Below the pieces are notes generated by a model. That model searched no databases, was not told where the DNA came from, and saw nothing but the letters and a program-made list of their open reading frames with translations. Below, one piece after another: positions 53,207 through 61,357 of a DNA stretch of 64,000 bases. Position 1 is the stretch's first letter; every line of letters begins with the position of its first letter. Source of the stretch: Thraustochytrium sp. TN22. Taxonomy: Eukaryota; Sar; Bigyra; Thraustochytrida; Thraustochytriidae. Both the position numbers and the translations under genes were made by a program. The DNA lies in NCBI GenBank assembly GCA_013306675.1, contig JABLUY010000211.1:1-64000 (forward strand). Reading direction: 5' to 3'.

Positions 53207-54714
53207 GCTGCGCCTCGACCTCCTTTGCTCCCTTGTGCTGCTGTTCGAGCTGCGCCTCGGAGCCGCCGCCGACGACCACGACCGCGACCGCGCCAACAGC
53301 GACGACGACGACGACGACGGCGACGACGACCGCAGCGACCGCGACCGCGAGCGGGCGCGGGCCGGCGGCAGGGACGCGACGGCGGCGCGGGGGCTCCCTC
53401 GCGCGCTTGCTGCTGCTGCTGCTGCTGCTGCTGCGGCGGCGGCGGCGGCGCGAGGAAGGGCGGTCGGCCCGACCTCGGCTCCCGGCCGGCTCCGGATCGC
53501 CCGCCTGTTCGCCTGCCTCGCGGCCTGCCGGCGCGTGCGGCGCGCGGGCGCGGGCGCGGGCGGCGCGGGGGCTGCGGCGCCGCTGCGCGCTGCGCGCTCG
53601 CTGCGGCCGGCGGGACGGCGCGGCGCGGCGCGGCGCGGCGGGCGCGGGTTGAATGAATGTGCTGCGCCCGCCTGCGCCAGGGCGCACGAGCGCGGGGCGC
53701 GCGCGTAAGGCGGCCCGCCGTTCCGCGCGGTTCCCTGGTACGGGGCCAGGCAGCGAGAAGCCCCCGTGTGAACGTTTCGCGCTGCTTGCGCCCGCGCGCC
53801 GGCCTAAGGTGGCCACCCGCGAGAATCGCAGGGGCGCAATGCGGCACGAAACCGAAGGGAGCTTGCCACATTGGAGCCCGCCGCCGAGTGATCGAAGGAG
53901 AGATAGATGGGTTGGGTGGGCCGGCCTGAAGAAGCTGGAGCTGCAGCTGCAGCTGCAGCTGGCTAGCAGACAGGCAGCTAGGTTAGGAGCTGGCTCGCTG
54001 CCGGCCTCTTTCGGTTCTTTTAGAGACCACAGCTTCACTTTGGCCTCTCAGGTGCTGGCGGCTGGCGGCTTCGTGCGGGTAAGCCGGTACCATTTGGCGA
54101 GAGGCTGGCTGGTGGCGGGCAAACTGCGAGCCATCACCACCTGGGGACGTTCGTTTCGCCAGTGAACGCGATTCCAAGGGCACCAAAACTGTGCCGGTGG
54201 ACCACGCGAGGTCGAGACGTTCCCACATGTCGGCACCGGGCTCAATCTGGGCTCTGTCAGCGGCGCCAGATGCAAAGGCCGACACAGGAGAGCACATGGC
54301 GCAGGACTTGGCAAAGGGAAGAAGCTTCAGACCTCACATCATCTTCATCTTCACCTTCGTCATGGCTGCCATGCTAATACGGACATTGAGGCCGTTGCGC
54401 GCTCTCACGGTGGCTAGCGAGGCGCCAGATGCAAAGGCCGAGACAGGAGAGCACATGGAGCAGGACTTGGCAAACGAAAGAAGCTTCAGACCTCACATCA
54501 TCTTCATCTTCAACTTCATCATCAAACAAATTGGCTGCCATGCTAACACGGACAGCGAGGTCGTCGCGCGCTCTCACGCTGGCTCGTTCACGGAGCCTAT
54601 TGACAAGAGCAAAGAAGGATACCAATTGCCGAGACGGCCTGGCCCGTCTGGCTGGACGAGGTCGGCGCCGCCTCGCCGTAAAGAAAAGGGCTTGCCATAG
54701 CGCGCGCAGCACCC
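53207..54714. other. 1.5 kb spacer with a 159-bp tandem duplication
   Basis: The stretch next to the SET gene start is rich in GAC/CGC and CTG/CGG (53260-53450) and GGCGC (53620-53645), probably its leader. The middle has CAGCTG repeats (53938-53962). The part beside COX16 holds a tandem duplication (54262-54584). No firm gene, although the plus frame 54191-54700 and the minus frame 54718-54374 stay open across it. Confidence 0.6.
54262..54584. repeat. Diverged tandem duplication, 159-bp period
   Basis: Unit 1 starts at 54262 (GGCGCCAGATGCAAAGGCC) and unit 2 at 54421 with the same 19 bases. The units agree well, with scattered substitutions and one small insertion near 54522-54531. On the minus strand each unit contains an ATG; unit 2 would begin MAANLFDDEVEDEDD. 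It lies about 130 bases beyond the COX16 stop. Confidence 0.9.
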
Positions 54715-55192
54715 TCACTCGGCCTCCGTCTCGTCCGATGGCCTCGGAATACGCACAATGTTCAGCTCCGTCTCCGACGGTGCGAGTTTCTTCATCGTGG
54801 CCTTGTAGTCCTCCTCCAGGTCGTATTCGCGTGTGGTGAGCGACCTGCGCTGCTTGCGCGCGTCGCCGATGTCGTTCTTGCCCTGCACCAGCTGTATCGC
54901 TCGCCGAGCGCCCATTCGCAGTCGTCAGTCGCCCAGCCCCGTTGCACCTCGCGCTCGCGCTCGCCCGCGCGCGCGTCCTCCCCCGCGCCCGCGCAGCGCT
55001 GCGGCACCAGCGTGCTGGCCCTGGCCATGGCGGCCGCCACGTTCATGCTCGGGGTCCCGGCCTCGGAGCGCGTGGCGGCGGCGCGCGGCGCGCGGCGGCG
55101 GCACGTACCGTGGCAAGCCCGAGCGAGCCGAGCACGACGAAGCCCACGAGCGGCACGCCGACGCGCAAAAAGGCGCCGCGCCTCGGCGCCAT
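54715..55192 (-). CDS. COX16: COX16, cytochrome c oxidase assembly factor, two exons
   Basis: Exon 1 is 55192-55109 and exon 2 is 54891-54715; the 217-base intron starts GTACGT and ends ACAG, with a CTGAC branch-like motif about 45 bases before the acceptor. The joined 86-residue product starts MAPRRGAFLRVGVPLVGFVV, has one membrane segment (about 10-27), and continues LVQGKNDIGDARKQRRSLTT through a charged linker to VRIPRPSDE. This order (short Arg-rich N-terminus, one TM ending GL, QG.-D-, 'L..EY', '.RIPRP') is that of COX16, an inner-mitochondrial-membrane factor for COX2/COX1 assembly. It is too short to appear as one open frame. Divergent start codons of COX16 and the next gene are 135 bases apart. 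Splicing is inferred, not observed. Confidence 0.75.
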
Positions 55193-55327
55193 GGCGGCGG
55201 AGGATGTTGGATGACTGGAGCACTGACTGTGAGTGTGACTGAGCGGGCTGGGTCGCGCGGGTCTGGCGCACGGCGGCGCAGCGCGTGCGGCGGCCGGAGG
55301 CAGAGCCGCAAGCGCTGCGCGGCGGGC

Positions 55328-57436
55328 ATGGAGGAGGTGCGGTGGCTCGCGAGGCAGCAGGCCGCGCAAGGCGCCCTGAACGAGGCGCTGGACCGGGCCC
55401 GCGAGAGGCTCGGCAAGGACTGGCAGACGGCCTTCGTGGCGCTCGTGGCCAAGGACGCGCAGACGGCGCGCTGGCCGCTGCCGGCCGCGTACAGGCGGCG
55501 CATGCTGCAGCGCGCCGTGAGCGCGGCCGAGGACGAAGATGACGGCCCGCAGGACGACCTGGCAGATTGCCTGAGCGAGGCCATTGCGGAAGACCTCGCC
55601 GCGAACAGTGGCTGCGCGGGCCCATGGTCATGGTTCGCCGTGGGCCCGCAGAACGCAGACAAGCCCGTCTGCAGGGTCCGCGTGTGCAACGGCGGCATGG
55701 ATAAGGTCGGCCATCTCGTCTGGGAAGCCGGCCTCGTGCTCGCGGAGTGGGCAGCGCGACACCCCGACCGGTTCCGGGACCGTCACGTGCTCGAGCTCGG
55801 CGCCGGCACCGGCGTCTGCGGGCTCGCCATCGAGCGCCTCGCCGCGCCCGCCTCGATCATGCTCACCGACTACGGCGGCTCCGAGCTCGAAAATCTGGCC
55901 ATCACCGTCGAGGCCAACTCCCCGCACTCCACCGCGCGCGTCGCACAGCTCGAGTGGGGCTCCGCGCGCGAGGACCTTGTCGACCTCTACCCGGCCGGGG
56001 CCGACGGCGCCCCGGCGCCCTTTGACGTCGTCGTTGCCGCTGACTGCGTGTACGACCCGGTCATCCGCGCGCCCTTCATCAACGCCATTCAGGCCGTCCT
56101 GCTCCGCAACAGGGACGCCGACATCTACGTGCTATCCACGCAGCGCACGGCGCAAACCTTCGACGACTTCATCACCGACCTCGGCCGAGACGCCACCCTG
56201 CATCTCGAGGACCTCTCTGACTCACTCCCGGTGCACCTTCGTGACGACCCCAGCGACGCCATCGCGTTTTACGGCCCCTCGGCGCTCCTGCTCTACGGCC
56301 GCGCCGGCGCCAACCTCCGGGCGATGCGACTCCTGCACATCCGCCGCGTGCCTCCAGCAGCTGTCCCCATACGCTCCGCCTCTCTCCTTGCGCCCGCTGA
56401 GTTCGCCAAAGTCTTCATGGCGAACAATCGGCCCTGCCTGCTCCGTGGCGTCGACCTCGGCCTCGCGCAGCCGCTCAGCCGCGCCTCGCTCGCCGCGGAC
56501 GACGCCCTCGCCCGCGAGCGCGTCCCAGTGGCCGCCTCCGCGTGCAGGCGCTGCAACCCAGACGCCGAGGACCGCCTGGAGATGGACCTCGGCGCTTATC
56601 TAGAGTGCTGGCGCTCGCATGAGGCCGCCTCCCCGGGCTACCTCAAGGATTGGCACTGGGCCGCGGTGCGCGAGCGCCTCGACGGCGGCGCAGCGCAGTA
56701 TGTGGTGCCCGAGCACTTTCGCGACGACTGGCTCAACGAGTTTTGCGAGTCTGGTGACCTCAACAGGTCCGACTACCGCTTCCTCTACCTTGGCCCCGCC
56801 GGCTCCTGCACCGACCTACACCACGACGTCTACCTCAGCTACAGCTGGAGCTACAACGTCGATGGGCACAAGCTCTGGATCATCTTCGCCGAGGGCCAGG
56901 CGCCCGCCGACCGCTCACAGCGCATCGTGCGCGATCACGCCCGTCTGCAGCAGTGGTTCGCCGAGACGCGCCACGACGACCATGCTCTGCGTGCCCTGGT
57001 TCGCGAGGGCCTCGGCAAGGACGCCGCGCGGGATGTCGCGGAGCCCTTCGTCCTCGTGCAGGGGCCTGGCGAGGCCATCTTCGTTCCGTCCGGCTGTTTC
57101 CATGAGGTGCACAACCTCGAAGAAACCCTCTCGCTCAACACGAATTGGCTCAACAGGTATAACCTGCTTCGCGTCAACCGGTTCCTCCTGAACGAGCTCT
57201 CCACCACGCGCGAGGCGCTCGCCGACTGCAAGGAGACCACCTCCGATGACAAGGAGTGGGACGACCTCGTGCAGCGCGTCATGCTGCTGAACACGGGCAT
57301 CAACCGCCCCAAGTGGTCCGAGCTCCTTCGTGCCCGAGCGCGGCGCTGCCCTCAAGACCGCGACCGCATCATGCAGGCTTTGGACGCCTGGCAAGATGCC
57401 CCGGACAGCGCCTGTGCACAGACCTCCGACATATGA
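55328..57436 (+). CDS. Fusion: FAM86/EEF2KMT-like methyltransferase + JMJD4-like dioxygenase
   Basis: The 702-residue protein is one open frame from the ATG at 55328 (gcATGG); the frame is open further upstream only in Arg/Pro-rich sequence. Residues 1-325 resemble FAM86/EEF2KMT, the eEF2-lysine methyltransferase: VWEAGLVLAEWAARHP, SAM motif VLELGAGTGVCGLA (154-167), TDYGG, and ADCVYDP (238-244). Residues 336-625 resemble JMJD4, the 2-oxoglutarate/Fe(II) hydroxylase of release factor eRF1: iron ligands H498 and D500 (TDLHHDVYLSYSWSYN), H592 (VPSGCFHEVHNLEETLSL), cosubstrate K515 (GHKLW). Both active sites look intact. Both human counterparts are separate proteins modifying translation factors, so one bifunctional enzyme of elongation and termination is suggested. 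Its stop is only 26 bases from the convergent importin stop. Confidence 0.85.
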   Translation: MEEVRWLARQQAAQGALNEALDRARERLGKDWQTAFVALVAKDAQTARWPLPAAYRRRMLQRAVSAAEDEDDGPQDDLADCLSEAIAEDLAANSGCAGPWSWFAVGPQNADKPVCRVRVCNGGMDKVGHLVWEAGLVLAEWAARHPDRFRDRHVLELGAGTGVCGLAIERLAAPASIMLTDYGGSELENLAITVEANSPHSTARVAQLEWGSAREDLVDLYPAGADGAPAPFDVVVAADCVYDPVIRAPFINAIQAVLLRNRDADIYVLSTQRTAQTFDDFITDLGRDATLHLEDLSDSLPVHLRDDPSDAIAFYGPSALLLYGRAGANLRAMRLLHIRRVPPAAVPIRSASLLAPAEFAKVFMANNRPCLLRGVDLGLAQPLSRASLAADDALARERVPVAASACRRCNPDAEDRLEMDLGAYLECWRSHEAASPGYLKDWHWAAVRERLDGGAAQYVVPEHFRDDWLNEFCESGDLNRSDYRFLYLGPAGSCTDLHHDVYLSYSWSYNVDGHKLWIIFAEGQAPADRSQRIVRDHARLQQWFAETRHDDHALRALVREGLGKDAARDVAEPFVLVQGPGEAIFVPSGCFHEVHNLEETLSLNTNWLNRYNLLRVNRFLLNELSTTREALADCKETTSDDKEWDDLVQRVMLLNTGINRPKWSELLRARARRCPQDRDRIMQALDAWQDAPDSACAQTSDI

Positions 57437-57462
57437 ACGATAAAAATATTGACATCTCGGCA

Positions 57463-60400
57463 TCACGACCATGCCATCGCCTGTGCCAGCGCTGAGCGCT
57501 CCTCTTGGCCCAGATCCGCAGCCCCGCTCGCCAGGCGGTGCAGCGCTTCCGCGACTGCCGTCCGCATTGAGGGCCGCGCATCAGCGGCCTGGACCAGGGC
57601 GGCCATCGCCTCTTTTCGCGGCACGTGGCCAGACCTGAGGCACGCCAGGCAAAACTGGGCCACCTCGTCCGCGCCTTGAAAGCCTTTTTGTGAGACCGCC
57701 CACAGCAACGTGAGCGCGGCGTCCGCACAGGTGCTCTCGGAGAAGGACTCGGCGTTCCGCGCCACGGTGAAAAGCACCTCGCCGTCTTCGGGTGAGATAG
57801 CCTCTTCGTGATAGCGCCTCGCATGGCGCAGGCTCGCGCTGCACAGCCGCGCAAGCGCGTCGGCGTGCTTCAAAGGGGCGGGCTCCCGAAGAAAGCTCAG
57901 GTTTTCGTTGACGACCTCCACAAGGCCGGCCGCGACCTCGGGCGACCCAAAGGGCGACCGACAAGCCAGCGCCGCCTCGATAGCCATGAGCGAGACCAGG
58001 CGGTCCTCCTCCAGGCGGTGTTGCGCGCCCATCTCGCATAGCGCGTCGCTCAGCACGGCCTCGAAGGCGCGCAGGAAGCTCACCGGTCGCCGCCGCGCGG
58101 CCCCTGCCCAGAGGCGCGCCAGCTCGCACCGGTATGCCAAGCCCTGGTCGTCCCCAACGTCGTCGCCGCCACTGCCGTAGAGCCGCCGCTCGCTCTGCAA
58201 AACCGCTCTGGCCTGCAGGCTTGCGCGTAGGCGCTCCAAACCCTGCGAACACAAGATGTCCACCTCCGCGTCGCTCAGCGCGTGCGCGTCCTCCACGAAC
58301 GCCACCAGCACCTGCGCGAGCGCGAGCTGCAGGTCTAGGTCATCATCCGCGGAAGCCAGGCTCTGCAGCAAGAGCTCCAAAGTGGCCGTGCGGATGCGCT
58401 CATGCAGCGCGTCCCCTGGCGTGGCCTGGGCCGCGAGTCGCGACAGCGCCTCCGCCGCAGTCACGTAGAGGTCCGGTGCCATGTCGATCGTCAGCTGGGC
58501 CTGGGCGGTGCCCACTACCCATTCCGCCTGGCGAGCCACCACGGCAGGCGCCGCGCTCGCCAGAGCACCCACCAGGCTCCAGGCCGCCAGCGCCTCGCGG
58601 GCGTGCTCCGTCTGTGGGGCGCTCCAGTCGCTGGCGTCCTCATGCGTGCCGCGGAGGGCGTCCTCCTGCGCGGCCAGCAGCACCTCGCGCGCCAGCCCCA
58701 GGGCCGAGTCTGCGAACGGGGCCACATCCAGGCCTACGCACGGGACCACCAGCACCCACACTTGGAGCAAGCCCTCCACGCAGGCGCCCAGATCGCCTAC
58801 CGACGACTCACCCCGCACATTCTGGAGCCACCGCACCAGCGCCTCTAGCTCGCGCTGCGCCTTTGTCTTGCCCACGGCTTTGCAGAGCGCCGCCAGACAG
58901 TACGCGCAGCGCGTTCGCGCGTCCAGGTCGAGCGGCGCACTGGGATCGACGACGGATTGCGCCAGGCCTGGCGCCCAGGCCACAAAGTTCTGGGCCGCGA
59001 AGTCGCCACAGCAACCCTTGGCTTCGGCGAGAGCCGCGGTCGCATCCAGGGCGGCCCGCCAGGTTGCGTCACCGGGCCGCTCGTGCGCTACCACGAGGCG
59101 GAGTTTCTCCCAGACCTCTTTGAAGGCCGCCTCGGCGTCCTTGTGGTTTGCCGCACTGCACGTGACAGCAAACACCTCCAAAACCTCGGCAGCGCAGCGC
59201 CGCATGGGACCCTGCGCGCACGAGAGGCCAGCGGATGTGAGGCGTGCCACGGCGCGGGGCAGGTCCGGAACGCACCACAACGCTTCCTGCTGGCTAGCCA
59301 CGGTCCCAAGACACGCCAGCACATTGTACTGCACACGGGGGTCTGCGTCGCGCTGGCCGGCTGCGATGTAAAGCCACTCCAGCGTGGTTTGCAGCAGCTC
59401 CCGGAGCACCGGTGAGGCAGCGCGGGGCTCGCTCCAGGTGGCGGCGAACTGCGCTGGTTCCCGGCAGCCGGCGTCAACCAGCTGGGCGCAGGCCTCCAGC
59501 GCAGTCACGGAGGCCTGCCATGAGGCCACACGCACGCAGTCGCGCGCCAATCGCATGACGGGCGGGCCCACCTGCTCAAGGCCGAGACTCGCCGCCAAGC
59601 GGCCCAGCGCCGAGGCAGCCGCAGCCGCGCATGGCGACGAGACGCCACCATCTTGCAGCACTTCCAAGGGCGCGTCCGGGTCTAATGTGGTGAGCATGGT
59701 GCGCATCGTCGTCTCCACGAGCGCCGCAGCAGCTGCGCCGCCGCTTAAGCTGCGCATAGCGCCCGGCAACGCCTCGCAGAGCGAGGCCAGACATTCCATG
59801 GCGAGCACGCGGCTCTCCACGGCCAGCGTTTGCGCCTCCACGAGCGCCGCCAGAAGCTGCACGGCGGCATCCAGCGCCGGGGAGAGCAGATCGGCGCTCG
59901 TGAAGCAGAGCTCCGCGAGTGCGGTCAGAACGGCATCCAGGCCGGCCCCGCCCGCCTGTGCCGCCTGCTGCACGGTTTGTGTTGCGTCCAGGGCGAGCGC
60001 TTGAAAGGCCTGCCGGTCCGGACCCACCACATGGGGCCCGACGGCGGCCAGCGCCGCGAGAGCCAGCACCGGCTCCCTCTCGGGGGCGCCGACCTGAGCC
60101 CGCAAGGCGCGCTGCAGGCCGGCCGCCAGGAGCTCGAGCTCCTCGTCGCTGCTGAGCGACCCCATCACAGAGGCCGGCGCGGCCTCGGCGATCTGCAGCG
60201 CTGCCAGCAGCTCACTCGCGGAGGCGCCCGGGCGCAGCAGCGCCATGAAGGCGCCCTTGAGTGCCGGCCACTCCTCGCCGTACTCGTCGGCGAGCGCGCC
60301 GACTGCGCGGGCAAGGCGTGCGCGCAGGCGCGCGGGGGCGGCCTGCGCCGCCGCGCGCACCAGGCCCACACAGACCTCATCTTGGGCGGCCTCCTCGAGC

Positions 60401-60636
60401 TCCCAGAGCCTGGCGCTGCCCTCGTCGCCGCCACCGCCGCCGCCGCCGAGCAGCACGGGCGTCAGCAGGACGGCGCCGGCCTCGCGCGCCGCCAGCGCCT
60501 CGCTCGGCCCCGCCGCCACCCAGCGCACGAGCGCCAGCGCGTCCTCGGCCGAGCAGGCCTCCACGGCGCGCTCGGCCGCGCGCCGGCGCGCCGCGTCCCC
60601 GCTCGCCACGCCACCCACGGCCGCCGCCCAGTCCAT
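57463..60636 (-). CDS. Importin-beta family nuclear transport receptor (IPO4/IPO5-like)
   Basis: The protein has 1,057 residues from the ATG at 60636 (MDWAAAVGGVASGD); the frame is open 55 codons upstream but only in Arg-rich sequence. It is an all-helical solenoid of HEAT-like repeats throughout. The N-terminal pattern of repeat 1-3 (AERAVEACSAEDALALVRWV, then LLTPVLLGG, then LARAVGALADEYGEEWPALK) is that of large karyopherin-beta receptors. Acidic loops are few. Length fits the importin-4/5 class (about 1,080-1,120). These receptors bind RanGTP and carry ribosomal proteins and histones into the nucleus; the cargo here cannot be told. Compared with IPO5 the sequence is very Ala-rich, as expected at this GC content. 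Confidence 0.8.
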   Translation of the reverse strand: MDWAAAVGGVASGDAARRRAAERAVEACSAEDALALVRWVAAGPSEALAAREAGAVLLTPVLLGGGGGGGDEGSARLWELEEAAQDEVCVGLVRAAAQAAPARLRARLARAVGALADEYGEEWPALKGAFMALLRPGASASELLAALQIAEAAPASVMGSLSSDEELELLAAGLQRALRAQVGAPEREPVLALAALAAVGPHVVGPDRQAFQALALDATQTVQQAAQAGGAGLDAVLTALAELCFTSADLLSPALDAAVQLLAALVEAQTLAVESRVLAMECLASLCEALPGAMRSLSGGAAAAALVETTMRTMLTTLDPDAPLEVLQDGGVSSPCAAAAASALGRLAASLGLEQVGPPVMRLARDCVRVASWQASVTALEACAQLVDAGCREPAQFAATWSEPRAASPVLRELLQTTLEWLYIAAGQRDADPRVQYNVLACLGTVASQQEALWCVPDLPRAVARLTSAGLSCAQGPMRRCAAEVLEVFAVTCSAANHKDAEAAFKEVWEKLRLVVAHERPGDATWRAALDATAALAEAKGCCGDFAAQNFVAWAPGLAQSVVDPSAPLDLDARTRCAYCLAALCKAVGKTKAQRELEALVRWLQNVRGESSVGDLGACVEGLLQVWVLVVPCVGLDVAPFADSALGLAREVLLAAQEDALRGTHEDASDWSAPQTEHAREALAAWSLVGALASAAPAVVARQAEWVVGTAQAQLTIDMAPDLYVTAAEALSRLAAQATPGDALHERIRTATLELLLQSLASADDDLDLQLALAQVLVAFVEDAHALSDAEVDILCSQGLERLRASLQARAVLQSERRLYGSGGDDVGDDQGLAYRCELARLWAGAARRRPVSFLRAFEAVLSDALCEMGAQHRLEEDRLVSLMAIEAALACRSPFGSPEVAAGLVEVVNENLSFLREPAPLKHADALARLCSASLRHARRYHEEAISPEDGEVLFTVARNAESFSESTCADAALTLLWAVSQKGFQGADEVAQFCLACLRSGHVPRKEAMAALVQAADARPSMRTAVAEALHRLASGAADLGQEERSALAQAMAWS

Positions 60637-61357
60637 CTCGCCGCCGTCCTCGCCCCGCCGGCGCCGCTGCCGCCGCGCGGAAGGAGCTTTGATTGCCGTT
60701 CTGCGCTTTCTTGCAGACCTCGGTTTTTGCCCTCCAGGGTCCACGCGGCGCCCACAAGAAGCACCGCAGCGAATCGCGAGCGCCGCGCGCGACCGCGCCA
60801 TTTTCGCACGGTCTGCACTCTATGATGCGATGCGAATAAGAAGAGGTGGAACGGGAGCTTCCCTCACCTGTGTCTCACGCCAGATCTTGTGCTTTTGCTT
60901 TCGCTTTTGCTCTCGCTTTCGCGTCCTGCAAGAAGAGGTCTGTGCTGTCGCACCCACCGATGATGATGCTTTCTGCTTTCGCAAGATGCTGCTTTCGCTT
61001 TTGCACGATGAGACTCTTGCTTTCGCACGATGCACGATGAGACTCTTGCTTTCGCACGATGATGATTTCGCCTTTGCACGAGGAGGCTCTTGCTTTCGCA
61101 CCATGGTGCTTCCACTCCGCACGAAGGGGCTTCCACACAGAGATGCTTCGTTATCGAACAGAACTACATTCGCACCAAGGTACTATTGCAATTGAAGATA
61201 GTTTATGGCATGGTTCTCTCTGATGGGCTAGGGTACGGACTGTCCGGGCATGTCTGAGGAAGGACAATGCGCTTATGGGGGAGGCTATGGAAGGCCTCGT
61301 GGTTGTATGCTGGGTGTTTGTATACATGGCGGGCGCAGTGTGCCGGCGCCGGCCTGT
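60637..61357. other. Spacer with degenerate CTTTCGCAC-type repeats
   Basis: Upstream of the importin start is a basic-leader-like stretch (60640-60810). From 60885 to 61140 irregular repeats of GCTTTTGC/GCTTTCGCACGATGA recur at varying spacing, with clear copies near 61000-61110. No gene is seen; frames across it only translate the repeat. Confidence 0.7.

Noticed and set aside
54833-55327. Upstream extension of the methyltransferase-JmjC frame to 54833
   Set aside because: The extra 165 codons are Arg/Pro-rich and overlap COX16 on the other strand; the ATG at 55328 starts the family-like sequence.
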